A stretch of DNA of 45,566 nt, taken from assembly GCA_035415725.1 (NCBI GenBank), contig DAOOGN010000022.1:1-45566 (forward strand). Reading direction: 5' to 3'. This document shows positions 32,493 through 40,758 of this stretch, piece after piece; within the stretch, counting starts at the first letter, position 1; the number at the start of each line of letters is the position of its first letter. The notes below the pieces were generated by a model, which was not told the origin of the DNA, did no database searches, and saw only the letters and a list, made by a program, of their open reading frames with translations. Made by a program: the position numbers and the translations under genes. The DNA comes from DSWT01 sp035415725 (GTDB lineage: Bacteria > Chloroflexota > Anaerolineae > B4-G1 > SLSP01).

Positions 32493-34304
32493 ATGGATTC
32501 GCAGCATATTCGGAATTTTAGCATCGTCGCGCACATCGATCATGGCAAATCGACGTTAGCGGATCGTCTGCTGGAAGTGACCGGAACGGTGGAGTCGCGG
32601 AAATTCTCGACACAGTCCCAGGTGCTCGACAGCATGGACCTGGAGCAGGAGAAGGGCGTGACCATCAAGGCTTCGGCAGTGCAGATGCACTGGACAGCAG
32701 CGAATGGCGAAGAGTACGAGCTGAATTTGATCGACACGCCCGGTCACGTGGATTTTGCTTACGAAGTGAGCCGCGCGTTGGCGGCCTGTGAAGGCGCGGT
32801 GTTGGTCGTCGATGCCACCCAAGGGATCGAGGCGCAGACACTGGCGAACCTGTACATGGCGTTGGAGAACGATCTGGAGATCGTGCCGGTGGTCAACAAA
32901 ATCGATCTGGCGACGGCGAATGTGGAAAAGGTTTCGCGCGACATTGCGGCGCTCTTGGGGATAGCTGTAGAGGAGGTTATCCCTGTCTCGGCGAAGGAAG
33001 GGACGAACATTGCGGCAGTGCTGCAGGCCGTCGTCGACCGTGTGCCGCCGCCCAAAGCCGCCGACGTCGAAGCGCCGTTGCAGGCGTTGGTCTTCGATTC
33101 GCATTACGATTCCTACAAGGGCGTCGTCGCGTATGTGCGGCTCTATGAAGGACAGGTGACCGGCACAATGCCGCTGCTGCTGATGGCGACCGGTGCGAAG
33201 ACCGAGCCGGTGGAAATCGGCGTCTTCAAGCCGGAGATGGTGCCGGTGGATAGGCTTTCCGCCGGCGAAGTGGGCTATATCGCCACCGGCTTCAAATCGG
33301 TGCGCGAGGCGCGGGTAGGCGACACGGTGACAGAACAGCGCCGTCCTGCGGCGGAACCGTTGCCCGGCTACCGTCCCGCCAAACCGATGGTCTTTGCCAG
33401 TCTGTATCCGGCGGAGGCGGAGGATTATGAAAATCTGCGCGACGCGCTCGAAAAGTTGCAGTTGAACGATGCCTCGTTGACGTATGAGCCGGAGACCTCA
33501 CAGGCGCTGCAATTTGGCTTTCGCTGCGGCTTCCTGGGCCTGTTCCATATGATCATCGTGCAGGAGCGGTTGGAGCGCGAGTATGCGCAGGACCTCGTAG
33601 TAACCGCGCCGAGCGTGGCTTACCAGGTGTTGTTGACGAACGGTGAGGAGATCGAGATTCATCGACCTGCCGATTTACCGGATCCGGCGGTGATTGCCGA
33701 AGTCCGCGAACCGTGGATGAAAGTGCAAGTCATTACCCCAAATGAATACATCGGCGTATTGATGGAGATTTTCCGCCGCAAACGCGGCAACTTTCTGCTG
33801 ACCGAAACACTGGACCAGCAGCGTGTCCTTCTCACGTTCGAGACGCCGTTGGCGGAGATGGTGATCGATCTGCACGACCGTATCAAATCCGCGACGCGGG
33901 GGTATGCTTCGATGGATTACAGCTTCGACAGCTACCGTGCTGATGATCTGGTGAAGGTGGACGTATGGGTGAACAAGGAACCGGTCGATGCGTTGGCGAT
34001 CATCGTGCACCGCGATGCAGCCTACGAGAAAGGCTCGTTGCTCATCCGCAAAATGAAGGAGGCCATTCCGCGCCAGTTGTTCGAGGTGCCGATCCAGGCG
34101 GTGGTCGGCGGAAAAGTCGTCGCGCGTGTCAACGTACAGGCGCTGCGCAAAGACGTGCTGGCAAAATGTTACGGCGGCGACGTCACCCGCAAGCGGAAAT
34201 TGTTGGAAAAACAGAAGGCCGGCAAGAAACGCATGAAGGCGCTGGGCAATGTGATCATTCCCCAGGAAGCGTTCCTGGCGATGCTGCGTCTCGACGAAGA
34301 TTAG
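32493..34304 (+). CDS. lepA: elongation factor 4 (LepA)
   Basis: A 603-residue translational GTPase that acts on the ribosome, with proposed roles in back-translocation or initiation/assembly. Seen: VAHIDHGKSTLADRLL (G1), EKGVTIKA (G2), DTPGHVDFAYEV (G3), NKIDL (G4) and SAKEG (G5), then domain II, FRCGFLGLFHMIIVQERLEREY typical of LepA, and the LepA-specific C-terminal domain with LAKCYGGDVTRKRKLLEKQK. ATG 32493 has TTGAGGAGCA upstream; a TTG at 32481 would overlap this ribosome site. It is full length. Confidence 0.96.
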   Translation: MDSQHIRNFSIVAHIDHGKSTLADRLLEVTGTVESRKFSTQSQVLDSMDLEQEKGVTIKASAVQMHWTAANGEEYELNLIDTPGHVDFAYEVSRALAACEGAVLVVDATQGIEAQTLANLYMALENDLEIVPVVNKIDLATANVEKVSRDIAALLGIAVEEVIPVSAKEGTNIAAVLQAVVDRVPPPKAADVEAPLQALVFDSHYDSYKGVVAYVRLYEGQVTGTMPLLLMATGAKTEPVEIGVFKPEMVPVDRLSAGEVGYIATGFKSVREARVGDTVTEQRRPAAEPLPGYRPAKPMVFASLYPAEAEDYENLRDALEKLQLNDASLTYEPETSQALQFGFRCGFLGLFHMIIVQERLEREYAQDLVVTAPSVAYQVLLTNGEEIEIHRPADLPDPAVIAEVREPWMKVQVITPNEYIGVLMEIFRRKRGNFLLTETLDQQRVLLTFETPLAEMVIDLHDRIKSATRGYASMDYSFDSYRADDLVKVDVWVNKEPVDALAIIVHRDAAYEKGSLLIRKMKEAIPRQLFEVPIQAVVGGKVVARVNVQALRKDVLAKCYGGDVTRKRKLLEKQKAGKKRMKALGNVIIPQEAFLAMLRLDED

Positions 34305-34310
34305 TTGTCC

Positions 34311-34373
34311 CAGGACTCATGTGGGCTAAGAGCGGCGGAAGCCGCCACTATAAACGGAAATTTGCGTAAATCT
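34311..34373. repeat. diverged relative of the AGGACTTACGCAA palindromic element
   Basis: CAGGACTCAT at 34311-34320 and GGAAATTTGCGTAAATCT ending at 34373 resemble the two ends of 1627-1734, around a hairpin GCGGC-GGAA-GCCGC. The left inverted repeat has decayed. It fills most of the gap between lepA and the permease gene and may act as a terminator. Confidence 0.5.
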
Positions 34374-34404
34374 ATGTATTAGTCTATGGATTGAGGCAGG
34401 TTAG

Positions 34405-35562
34405 ATGAGTGCATTGGGTGAGGCATGGCGTAAAATCCCCCTGCCGCGGCGCAGACAGTTAATTTTGCTGTCGGCAGCATTGCTGCTCATTGGAGCGGTG
34501 ATTTGGACGGCGCGAACGGTCTTACTCCCCTACATCCTGGGGCTGGTTTTGGCTTATGTCATCGCGCCGTTGGTCAAATTCTTCGAGCAACGGTTCTTGT
34601 GGCTGAGCCAACGACGACACCTGGGCTTTTTGCACCGCGTGGCGCGCGGCTTGGCGATTGGCGTCGTCTACCTGCTGGTGTTGGCTGCCCTGGTTGGTTT
34701 CTTCGCCGTCTTTGTGCCGATCTTGATCGAACAAGGTAAAGCGCTCTGGGCATCACGAGAAACGATCTGGCAGTATATTTCTCGCCTGGGTGACGATGTG
34801 ATCACGCAATACCGCTTGTTGCCGGAACAGGTGCGCGCCCAGATCGATGAAAACCTCACCAAATTCGGTGAACAGGTAGGCAAAATCATCCAGCAGGCGA
34901 TGGGAGGCACGGCGGTCGTGATCTCTTATACCTTCGGCCTGGTGTTGGCGATCTTGATTATCCCCTTTTGGATGTTTTATCTGCTGCTGGACTCACACAA
35001 ATTGAAGCAGACGCTGGTGCGTTCGATCCCTCTTCCGATTCGTGAGGATGTGTTGAAAATAGCCGCACTCATCGATGCTGTTTTCGCCTCTTATCTGCGC
35101 GGACAGCTTCTTCTGGCCCTGACCATCGGGTTAGCCTCGACGATTTTCTTTGGAATTGCCGGAGTACAGTTTGCGCTGATTCTTGGTGTGATCGCCGGTC
35201 TCTTTGAATTGATCCCTAACATCGGCCCCATTCTCGGCGCGATACCGGCAATCCTGGTGGCGCTGGCGCAGAACCCTACCTTGGCACTGGCTACGACAAT
35301 CTATGCGGTGGTCATCCAGCAGGTGGAGAACATTTTCATCACCCCGCGCGTCCTTGGCAGAAGCGTCAAACTCCATCCGGCATTGGTGATGGTGGTTCTG
35401 GCCATCGGCAGTGAGATCGGAGGGGTTATCGGACTGTTTCTCGCGCCTGTAGTGACCGCCGGACTGCGGGATTTGTTCCGGTATATCTACTTCCGTCTTG
35501 AGTTGCCTCCCCTTTCCCCTGCCGAGGCTTTGGAAAGGGTATGGCGTCGAGACATGGGATAG
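34405..35562 (+). CDS. AI-2E family transporter (TqsA/YdiK-like permease)
   Basis: A 385-residue membrane protein with about eight helices. It has the family's pattern: two early helices, a soluble middle segment (about 115-170, EQGKALWASRETIWQYISRL...), and the conserved LFELIPNIGPILGAIPAILVAL, then QQVENIFITPRVLGRSVKLHPALVM and GVIGLFLAPVV. Members export autoinducer-2, Na+ or other small solutes; the substrate cannot be inferred. ATG 34405 follows GGCAGGTTAG. It is followed by the oxidoreductase gene on the same strand, with a GAATTGCCCATTC hairpin between. Confidence 0.88.
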   Translation: MSALGEAWRKIPLPRRRQLILLSAALLLIGAVIWTARTVLLPYILGLVLAYVIAPLVKFFEQRFLWLSQRRHLGFLHRVARGLAIGVVYLLVLAALVGFFAVFVPILIEQGKALWASRETIWQYISRLGDDVITQYRLLPEQVRAQIDENLTKFGEQVGKIIQQAMGGTAVVISYTFGLVLAILIIPFWMFYLLLDSHKLKQTLVRSIPLPIREDVLKIAALIDAVFASYLRGQLLLALTIGLASTIFFGIAGVQFALILGVIAGLFELIPNIGPILGAIPAILVALAQNPTLALATTIYAVVIQQVENIFITPRVLGRSVKLHPALVMVVLAIGSEIGGVIGLFLAPVVTAGLRDLFRYIYFRLELPPLSPAEALERVWRRDMG

Positions 35563-35598
35563 ATAAATGTAGCGTGAGTGGGTCGCTCGCGGCGCTAA

Positions 35599-35615
35599 GC
35601 GAATTGCCCATTCGC
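35599..35615. repeat. GCGAATTGCCCATTCGC hairpin repeat
   Basis: GCGAAT (35599-35604) and ATTCGC (35610-35615) flank TGCCC, the same core as the hairpin at 16817-16845. It lies in the gap between the permease and the oxidoreductase gene. Confidence 0.5.
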
Positions 35616-35651
35616 CCGACAAAACCAAACTATTTTACAGGAGTGAAAGCT

Positions 35652-36755
35652 ATGGCAGACAAAGTACGTATAGGCATTATCGGTGTTGGCATCATCGGCA
35701 AAAGCCACCTGCGCCATTATCAGCAGATGGGTAACGTGGAAGTCGTGGCTGCGGTGGATATTGATGTGCCGGAACTCAACCGTGTGACGGCCATGTTCGG
35801 CATTCCGCACGCCTACACGAAATTCGACGATTTGTTGGCCCACGACGAGATTGAGGCCGTGGACGTGTGCCTGCATAACAATCTGCACATGACGGCGACG
35901 GTGGCGGCGCTGAAGGCGGGCAAGCATGTCTACTGCGAAAAACCTATCGCAGGCTGTTATGCGGACGGTTTGACGATGGTGGAAACGGCCAAAGCGGCCG
36001 GCAAAATGCTTCATATTCAGTTGGCGACGTTGTACAGCAACGAAACCAAGGCTGCAAAATATCTCCTCGACCGGGGTGCTCTGGGCAAAGTTTACCACGC
36101 ACGCTCTTCCGGTTTCCGACGGCGTGGGCGTCCTTATGTCGACGGTTACGCCACGGTGCCCTTCGTGCAAAAGGCCCAGGCCGGCGGCGGTGCGTTTTTC
36201 GATATGGGCGTGTACCACATCGCGCAGATCCTCTATTTGCTGAACAATCCCCAGGTTCTGAAGATTACGGGCAAGACTTACCAGGAAACGGCCATCGACC
36301 CGCGCCGCCGGGACATCAGCGGCTACGATGTGGAAGAGTTAGGGATGGGATTTGTGCGGCTGGAGAACAATATCGCGCTGGATATCGTTGAATCGTGGGC
36401 AATCCACCTGGGCGGTTTCGATGGGTCGTACATCGTCGGTGCGGAGGGCGGTGTGCGGCTGGATCCATTCGGCTATTACTTTAACCTCGGCGATCTGGCT
36501 GTGGACGGCACCGTCGATCTGGAACAGTTCAATTATCGTTTGCACAATGTCCACGAAGTGGGCGACGTTTACGATAGTTCGCAGCATCACTGGATTGCCG
36601 CGTTGCAAGGCCGCGTCGAACTGTTGCCGACCGCCGCACTGGCGCTGAACACGATGCTGATCTCCGAGGGCATCTATCTCTCCGAGAAACTGGGGCGTGA
36701 GGTCACGGCAGACGAGGTCAAGGCGCTGTCGAAATCGACGGCATTGCCGTTGTAA
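35652..36755 (+). CDS. Gfo/Idh/MocA family oxidoreductase
   Basis: A 367-residue NAD(P)-dependent sugar or polyol dehydrogenase-type protein. The N-terminal Rossmann fold has GIIGVGIIGKSHL, the acidic AVDID after beta-2, and HVYCEKPIA with the catalytic-region Lys (K97); the C-terminal alpha/beta domain holds GGAFFDMGVYHIAQILYLL with the usual D...H pair. Substrates range from inositol to UDP-sugars and cannot be fixed here. The start ATG 35652 has CAGGAG 9 bases upstream; an upstream in-frame start (35541) would lie in the previous gene. It ends in a hairpin shared with the convergent permease gene. Confidence 0.88.
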   Translation: MADKVRIGIIGVGIIGKSHLRHYQQMGNVEVVAAVDIDVPELNRVTAMFGIPHAYTKFDDLLAHDEIEAVDVCLHNNLHMTATVAALKAGKHVYCEKPIAGCYADGLTMVETAKAAGKMLHIQLATLYSNETKAAKYLLDRGALGKVYHARSSGFRRRGRPYVDGYATVPFVQKAQAGGGAFFDMGVYHIAQILYLLNNPQVLKITGKTYQETAIDPRRRDISGYDVEELGMGFVRLENNIALDIVESWAIHLGGFDGSYIVGAEGGVRLDPFGYYFNLGDLAVDGTVDLEQFNYRLHNVHEVGDVYDSSQHHWIAALQGRVELLPTAALALNTMLISEGIYLSEKLGREVTADEVKALSKSTALPL

Positions 36756-36774
36756 GCACCGCGTTTACTAGCCT

Positions 36775-36810
36775 GAATAGTGGGACGCCCTTCAGGGCGT
36801 CCCACTATTC
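36775..36810. terminator. bidirectional terminator between convergent genes
   Basis: A perfect 16-bp stem, GAATAGTGGGACGCCC (36775-36790) and GGGCGTCCCACTATTC (36795-36810), with loop TTCA. It lies 20 bp after the oxidoreductase stop and covers the stop codon of the minus-strand permease (36805-36807). The left foot joins TTTACTAGCCTGAATAG (36764-36780), the right end of the MITE-like family. Confidence 0.75.
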
Positions 36811-38040
36811 ATAGCGTAAGGCGTCAATGGGATTGAGTGCGGCGGCGCGTTGCGCCGGATAAATGCCGAAGAATAGGCCCACGCCGGCGGAGAACAGCGT
36901 CGCCAGCAACACAGCATCGACGGTGATGACCGCATGGAATCCTTCCGCGCGCAGCAAATACGAGACCACTGTTGCGCCGCCGGCGCCGAACAGGATGCCG
37001 ATGATCCCGCCGACCAATGAGAGCATAACGGCTTCGGTGAGGAACTGCGCGAGGATGTCCCGCTTACGCGCGCCGACCGCCTTGCGTAACCCAATCTCGC
37101 GGGTCCGCTCCGTCACGGAAACGAGCATAATGTTCATAATGCCGATCCCGCCGACGAGCAGGCTGATGCCGGCAATCGCGCCGAGAAACACGGTGAGCAC
37201 GCCGGTGATTTGTTGAAAGGTCCCCAGGATTTCCGATTGGCTGATGGCCGTGAAGTCATCGGGATCGCCGGGGGCGATGCGATGGCGCTGCCGCAGGATT
37301 TGGGTAACTTCCTCAATCGCCGCATTCATGCGATCTTCGGCGACGGCCTGGACGTAGATGAACGTGAGGCGCGGTTCGCCCGTGTTGGTGCGGCGTGGAA
37401 AAATGCGACTGAGCGCCGTGTTGAGAGGAATGAAGACGACCTCATCTTCACTGCCGAAATTGCTGCCGCCCCGTTCTTCCATCACCCCCACCACGCGAAA
37501 CGGGACGCCGTTGATGCGAATAACCTCTCCACTGGGATCGGGCAGATCGGGGAAGAAGTAGGCGGCGGTCTTTTGCCCTAAGACGGCCAGGCGCGTTTGC
37601 CCTTGATTATCGGTGGCGGTGATGAAAGTCCCCAGGCGCGTGGGCCAATCACGTATAATGGCATAGTCCTCCGTGACACCGTTCACGTTGACGGTTTTGT
37701 CCTTCCCCGGCGTGGTAATCCGCGCCGTGCCCTGGAGAAGCGGGGCCACGCGCAACACGTGAGGGGCTTCCACGACGTTGCGCAAGGCTTCGGCGTCCTT
37801 TAGCGTCAGATACGCCGGGCGCTTTAATTCCTGCTCGAAGGAGCCGGGAATGATGAAAAAAAGGTTGCTGCCAATGGATTGAAACTGACGGGTGATGTAC
37901 GCTTGCACGCCTTCACCCGCCGACATCAAGGTGATGACCGCGCCGACGCCAATGATGATGCCGAGCATTGTCAGCGCCGCGCGCATCTTGTTGGTGGTGA
38001 GCGCCTTGAGGGCCAGACGGAGGCTTTCCCAGAATTTCAT
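36805..38040 (-). CDS. MacB/FtsX-type ABC transporter permease
   Basis: A 411-residue permease. One helix near the N-terminus (KMRAALTMLGIIIGVGAVITLMSA), a large extracytoplasmic MacB_PCD domain (about 50-280) and a C-terminal FtsX domain with three helices, including LLVGGIGIMNIMLVSVTERTREIGLRKAVGA and FSAGVGLFFGIYPAQRAAALNPIDALRYE. This is the mechanotransmission architecture of MacB and related exporters, which work with a periplasmic or extracellular adaptor. The ATG overlaps the upstream ATPase stop by 4 bp, so the two subunits are coupled. Confidence 0.92.
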   Translation of the reverse strand: MKFWESLRLALKALTTNKMRAALTMLGIIIGVGAVITLMSAGEGVQAYITRQFQSIGSNLFFIIPGSFEQELKRPAYLTLKDAEALRNVVEAPHVLRVAPLLQGTARITTPGKDKTVNVNGVTEDYAIIRDWPTRLGTFITATDNQGQTRLAVLGQKTAAYFFPDLPDPSGEVIRINGVPFRVVGVMEERGGSNFGSEDEVVFIPLNTALSRIFPRRTNTGEPRLTFIYVQAVAEDRMNAAIEEVTQILRQRHRIAPGDPDDFTAISQSEILGTFQQITGVLTVFLGAIAGISLLVGGIGIMNIMLVSVTERTREIGLRKAVGARKRDILAQFLTEAVMLSLVGGIIGILFGAGGATVVSYLLRAEGFHAVITVDAVLLATLFSAGVGLFFGIYPAQRAAALNPIDALRYE

Positions 38041-38780
38041 GCGGCGTTCTCCTCATCGGTGACATGGCGGGCCTGGATTGGCTCGGCGACGCTTTCTTCG
38101 CTGACAATCTTCCCGTCGAACAGGTTAATGACGCGCTGGGCATGGCGTCCGATGCGCGGATCGTGCGTCACCAGGATGACGGTGATGCCGCGCTCGCGGT
38201 TGAGTTGTTGGAGAATGTACATCACTTCCTCGCCGGCCGTGCTGTCCAGGTTGCCGGTCGGCTCGTCGGCGAGGATGATGGCGGGTTCATTGACCAACGC
38301 TCGCGCGATGGCTACCCGCTGTTGTTGTCCGCCCGATAACTCGTTGGGAGTGTGGTGCATCCGATCGCCCAATCCCACCGCTTCCAATACCTCTTGCGCC
38401 CGCGCATGACGTTCTCGGATGCCGATGCCGGCGTAGACCAGGGGCAAGACGACGTTGTCCAATGCCGTCGTGCGTGGCAACAGGTTAAAGTTCTGGAAGA
38501 CGAATCCCACCTTGTGATTGCGGATCGCCGCCAGGTCATTGTCGCTCATGGCGCTCACATCCTTGCCGTCGAGGGTGTACTGCCCGTAGGTCGGCTGGTC
38601 AAGACATCCCAGGATGTTCATCAAAGTGGACTTTCCAGAGCCGGAAGGTCCCATAATCGCCACAATTTCGCCTTGAGACACGCCCAATGAGATGCCGCGC
38701 AGGGCATGAACTTCGTTCGTGCCCATTTTGTAGACTTTGTGCATATTGTCGATCCAGATGACGGTTTTACGTTTGTCCAT
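38037..38780 (-). CDS. MacB/LolD-type ABC transporter ATP-binding protein
   Basis: A 247-residue ABC ATPase. Walker A GPSGSGKST (44-52), Q-loop VFQNFNLLPRTTA, signature NELSGGQQQRVAIARAL, Walker B ILADEPTGNLD and switch His VTHDPR. The short loop and the conserved FQNFNLL and DEPTGNLD are typical of the MacB/LolD/FtsE group that drives adaptor-linked efflux or lipoprotein handling. It lies downstream of two adaptor genes on the same strand, but a 312-bp mobile element separates it from them. Confidence 0.93.
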   Translation of the reverse strand: MDKRKTVIWIDNMHKVYKMGTNEVHALRGISLGVSQGEIVAIMGPSGSGKSTLMNILGCLDQPTYGQYTLDGKDVSAMSDNDLAAIRNHKVGFVFQNFNLLPRTTALDNVVLPLVYAGIGIRERHARAQEVLEAVGLGDRMHHTPNELSGGQQQRVAIARALVNEPAIILADEPTGNLDSTAGEEVMYILQQLNRERGITVILVTHDPRIGRHAQRVINLFDGKIVSEESVAEPIQARHVTDEENAA

Positions 38781-38846
38781 AAAACTCTCGATGGTTCTTG
38801 CGCGCTATGCCGGGATCTGCCGATTCCTGGCAAGCCTTAACTGGGG

Positions 38847-39158
38847 GTATCTTATTAAGGCTAGTCAACCTGACGAAGTAACTTATCCCCTATACCAGGT
38901 TTGGCGTGGATTTCGGTATGCCTGGTGCTTGTGGATGACGAGATAGGCGTGTTTCTATCAGCCCATCCCCCCTGCCCCCCGGGAAGGGGGATTTTGGGCG
39001 GGGGTGTACCCCCTCTTTTTCGCCCCCTTCTCCCCCGCTGGCGGGGGAGAAGGGGGTTGGGGGATGAGAGGGCCAGCGCCTATAAGCCGAAGTGTCAACC
39101 TATTATGCATCATCCCCTAAGTCCTGTTTGCCACCTGGCAAGGTGGCTGAATAGTTAC
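38847..39158 (-). mobile_element. full-length MITE-like element with 8-bp target duplication inside the efflux locus
   Basis: A 312-bp copy, reverse orientation to 3109-3438: it starts GTATCTTATTAAGGCTAGTC (38847) and ends GGTGGCTGAATAGTTAC (39158). AACTGGGG flanks it directly at 38839-38846 and 39159-39166, a different 8-mer from the one around 3109-3438. The interior again has the CTTCTCCCCCGC-TGGC-GGGGGAGAAG palindrome. It has no coding capacity. It sits between the second adaptor gene and the ATPase gene, so transcription must pass a strong palindrome or restart downstream. Confidence 0.82.
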
Positions 39159-39187
39159 AACTGGGGAACTATTTGTGCCGTGTAGGA

Positions 39188-40603
39188 CTAGTTCCCCATA
39201 GATGGTGCCGGTGCCACTTGTATATTCAAGAGACTCGGCGTTTCCGCCACCAGAACTACCGTATCTCCTTCCGCCAGTCCCTGGCTGAGGATGGTGTAGG
39301 CATCGTTGCGTTCGCCGACGGTGACAGGGGTGCGTACCGGCAGGCCGTTTTCCAGGCGATAGACATAGGTTTCGCCGGATGACTGATCAGTACGGACGGC
39401 CCAGTTGGGTACGATAAGGACATCGGTGAAAATGTCGGTTTGGATGAAGGCGCTGGCCGTCATCCCATTCAGAATCGGCACTGTGCCGGTAGTGGTCAAC
39501 AGGATGCGTATCTTGTAGGTGATAACGCCGCCGACGTTGCTGGACGTCGCCGCGATGCGCTCTACCGTTCCGCCGAGTGGAATATGAGGATTTGCATCCA
39601 ATGTGAGGCTCACCGGCTGCCCCACGGCGATTTTGCCAATGTCGATCTCGTCCACGTTGGCCTCAACGTATAAGGACGCATCGTCCAGCAGGGTGACCGC
39701 CGGTAGGGTGGTGGGGGCAGGGGCGCCTTCCTGGATGTTAACCGCCGCCACAATGCCGTCGAAGGGGGCGACGAGGGTGGCATTCGCCAGGCTTTCCTGC
39801 GTCTGGGTCAAGGTCAACTGCGCCTGCTCAATTTGCAATTCGGCCTGCCGAATGCGCTCCGCGTCGGGACCTTCCTGCAATGTCTTGAGATTTTGCTGCG
39901 CCTGTTGATAAGCCTGGTAGGCCGAGGTCCACTGGCTTTGAATCTGTTGAAGCTGATAGTCGGCTTTGAGTTGCGTGATGCCGACGTTGCCCTCCGCCTC
40001 CATAGCCGCAGCGGTGACGCCGGCGGCATAAGCGAGCGGTTGATGGTAGTCATCGAGTATGTCGATGACGTTTTCACAGGCTTCCCTGGCTTTGTCGTTC
40101 ATCTCTTGGGCCAGGCGGATGCTCATATTGGCCTGCGCGCTGGCGGCCTCCTTGCTGATGCGCGCCACTTCAAGCGATTGCGCCGCGCTTTGGATCGCCA
40201 GTTCGGCCAACTGGATGTCTTCTGCGGCTACCGGTTTTTGCAACACTGCCAGGTTGAGGCGGGCCTGTTCAAGCACAATTTCGGCCTGTCGGATGGCGCG
40301 CTCCAGATCGACGGTCTCTAAGCGTGCCAATTCCTGCCCGGCCTTGACACGATCACTGACCGCCACGTTGACCACGGCTACATTTCCCGTGAGTTTGAAG
40401 CTCAAATTCGCTTTTTGGTTGACGGCCACATTGCCGCTGGCCGGCACGGTGACGACCAACTGTCCCCGCTCGACCTGCCCGGTGCGCAGGATAGCGCTGG
40501 CGGCGCCTGGCGACTGTGCCTGGCGCTCACGCCACCAGAGCACACCGCCTATGCCGGCGGCAATCAGCGCCAAGATGATAATCCATGTAATGGCCTTTTT
40601 CAT
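39188..40603 (-). CDS. HlyD/MacA-family efflux adaptor, paralog 1
   Basis: A 471-residue membrane-fusion (adaptor) protein. One N-terminal membrane anchor (KKAITWIIILALIAAGIGGVLWW), then a biotinyl-lipoyl-like half (VNQKANLSFKLTGNVAVVNV), a long alpha-helical hairpin (about 110-275, many Gln/Ala heptads), the second lipoyl half (VAPFDGIVAAVNIQEGAPAP) and beta-barrel/MP domains ending with NWAVRTDQSSGETYVYRL. It should link the MacB-like permease to the outside. The window shows no TolC. It is clearly paralogous to the gene at 40759, sharing TWIIILALI and NWAVRTDQSSGE. The start codon lies 5 bp from dispersed repeat B, which replaces its upstream region. Confidence 0.9.
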   Translation of the reverse strand: MKKAITWIIILALIAAGIGGVLWWRERQAQSPGAASAILRTGQVERGQLVVTVPASGNVAVNQKANLSFKLTGNVAVVNVAVSDRVKAGQELARLETVDLERAIRQAEIVLEQARLNLAVLQKPVAAEDIQLAELAIQSAAQSLEVARISKEAASAQANMSIRLAQEMNDKAREACENVIDILDDYHQPLAYAAGVTAAAMEAEGNVGITQLKADYQLQQIQSQWTSAYQAYQQAQQNLKTLQEGPDAERIRQAELQIEQAQLTLTQTQESLANATLVAPFDGIVAAVNIQEGAPAPTTLPAVTLLDDASLYVEANVDEIDIGKIAVGQPVSLTLDANPHIPLGGTVERIAATSSNVGGVITYKIRILLTTTGTVPILNGMTASAFIQTDIFTDVLIVPNWAVRTDQSSGETYVYRLENGLPVRTPVTVGERNDAYTILSQGLAEGDTVVLVAETPSLLNIQVAPAPSMGN

Positions 40604-40607
40604 GCCT

Positions 40608-40714
40608 GACTCCTCTGAAAATAGCCCCAGAGCACCCCGAGTTCACAGAGAAAAACACAAATTCTGCATGCCCTGCGTGGTGAAAAATCTTCATTTAACC
40701 GTTGGTAAACCGCC
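40608..40714 (+). repeat. dispersed repeat B, copy 3
   Basis: Begins GACTCCTCTGAAAATAGCCC and runs through CACAAATTCTGCATGCCCTGCG to about GTTGGTAAACCGCC, matching 29124-29239. It ends close to a GTAGGACGCATGGTCCATTC relative of the 16817 hairpin (about 40722-40741). It occupies the leader of adaptor paralog 1. Confidence 0.7.
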
Positions 40715-40758
40715 GGTTAGTGTAGGACGCATGGTCCATTCGCTCTACGCCTCGGCAG

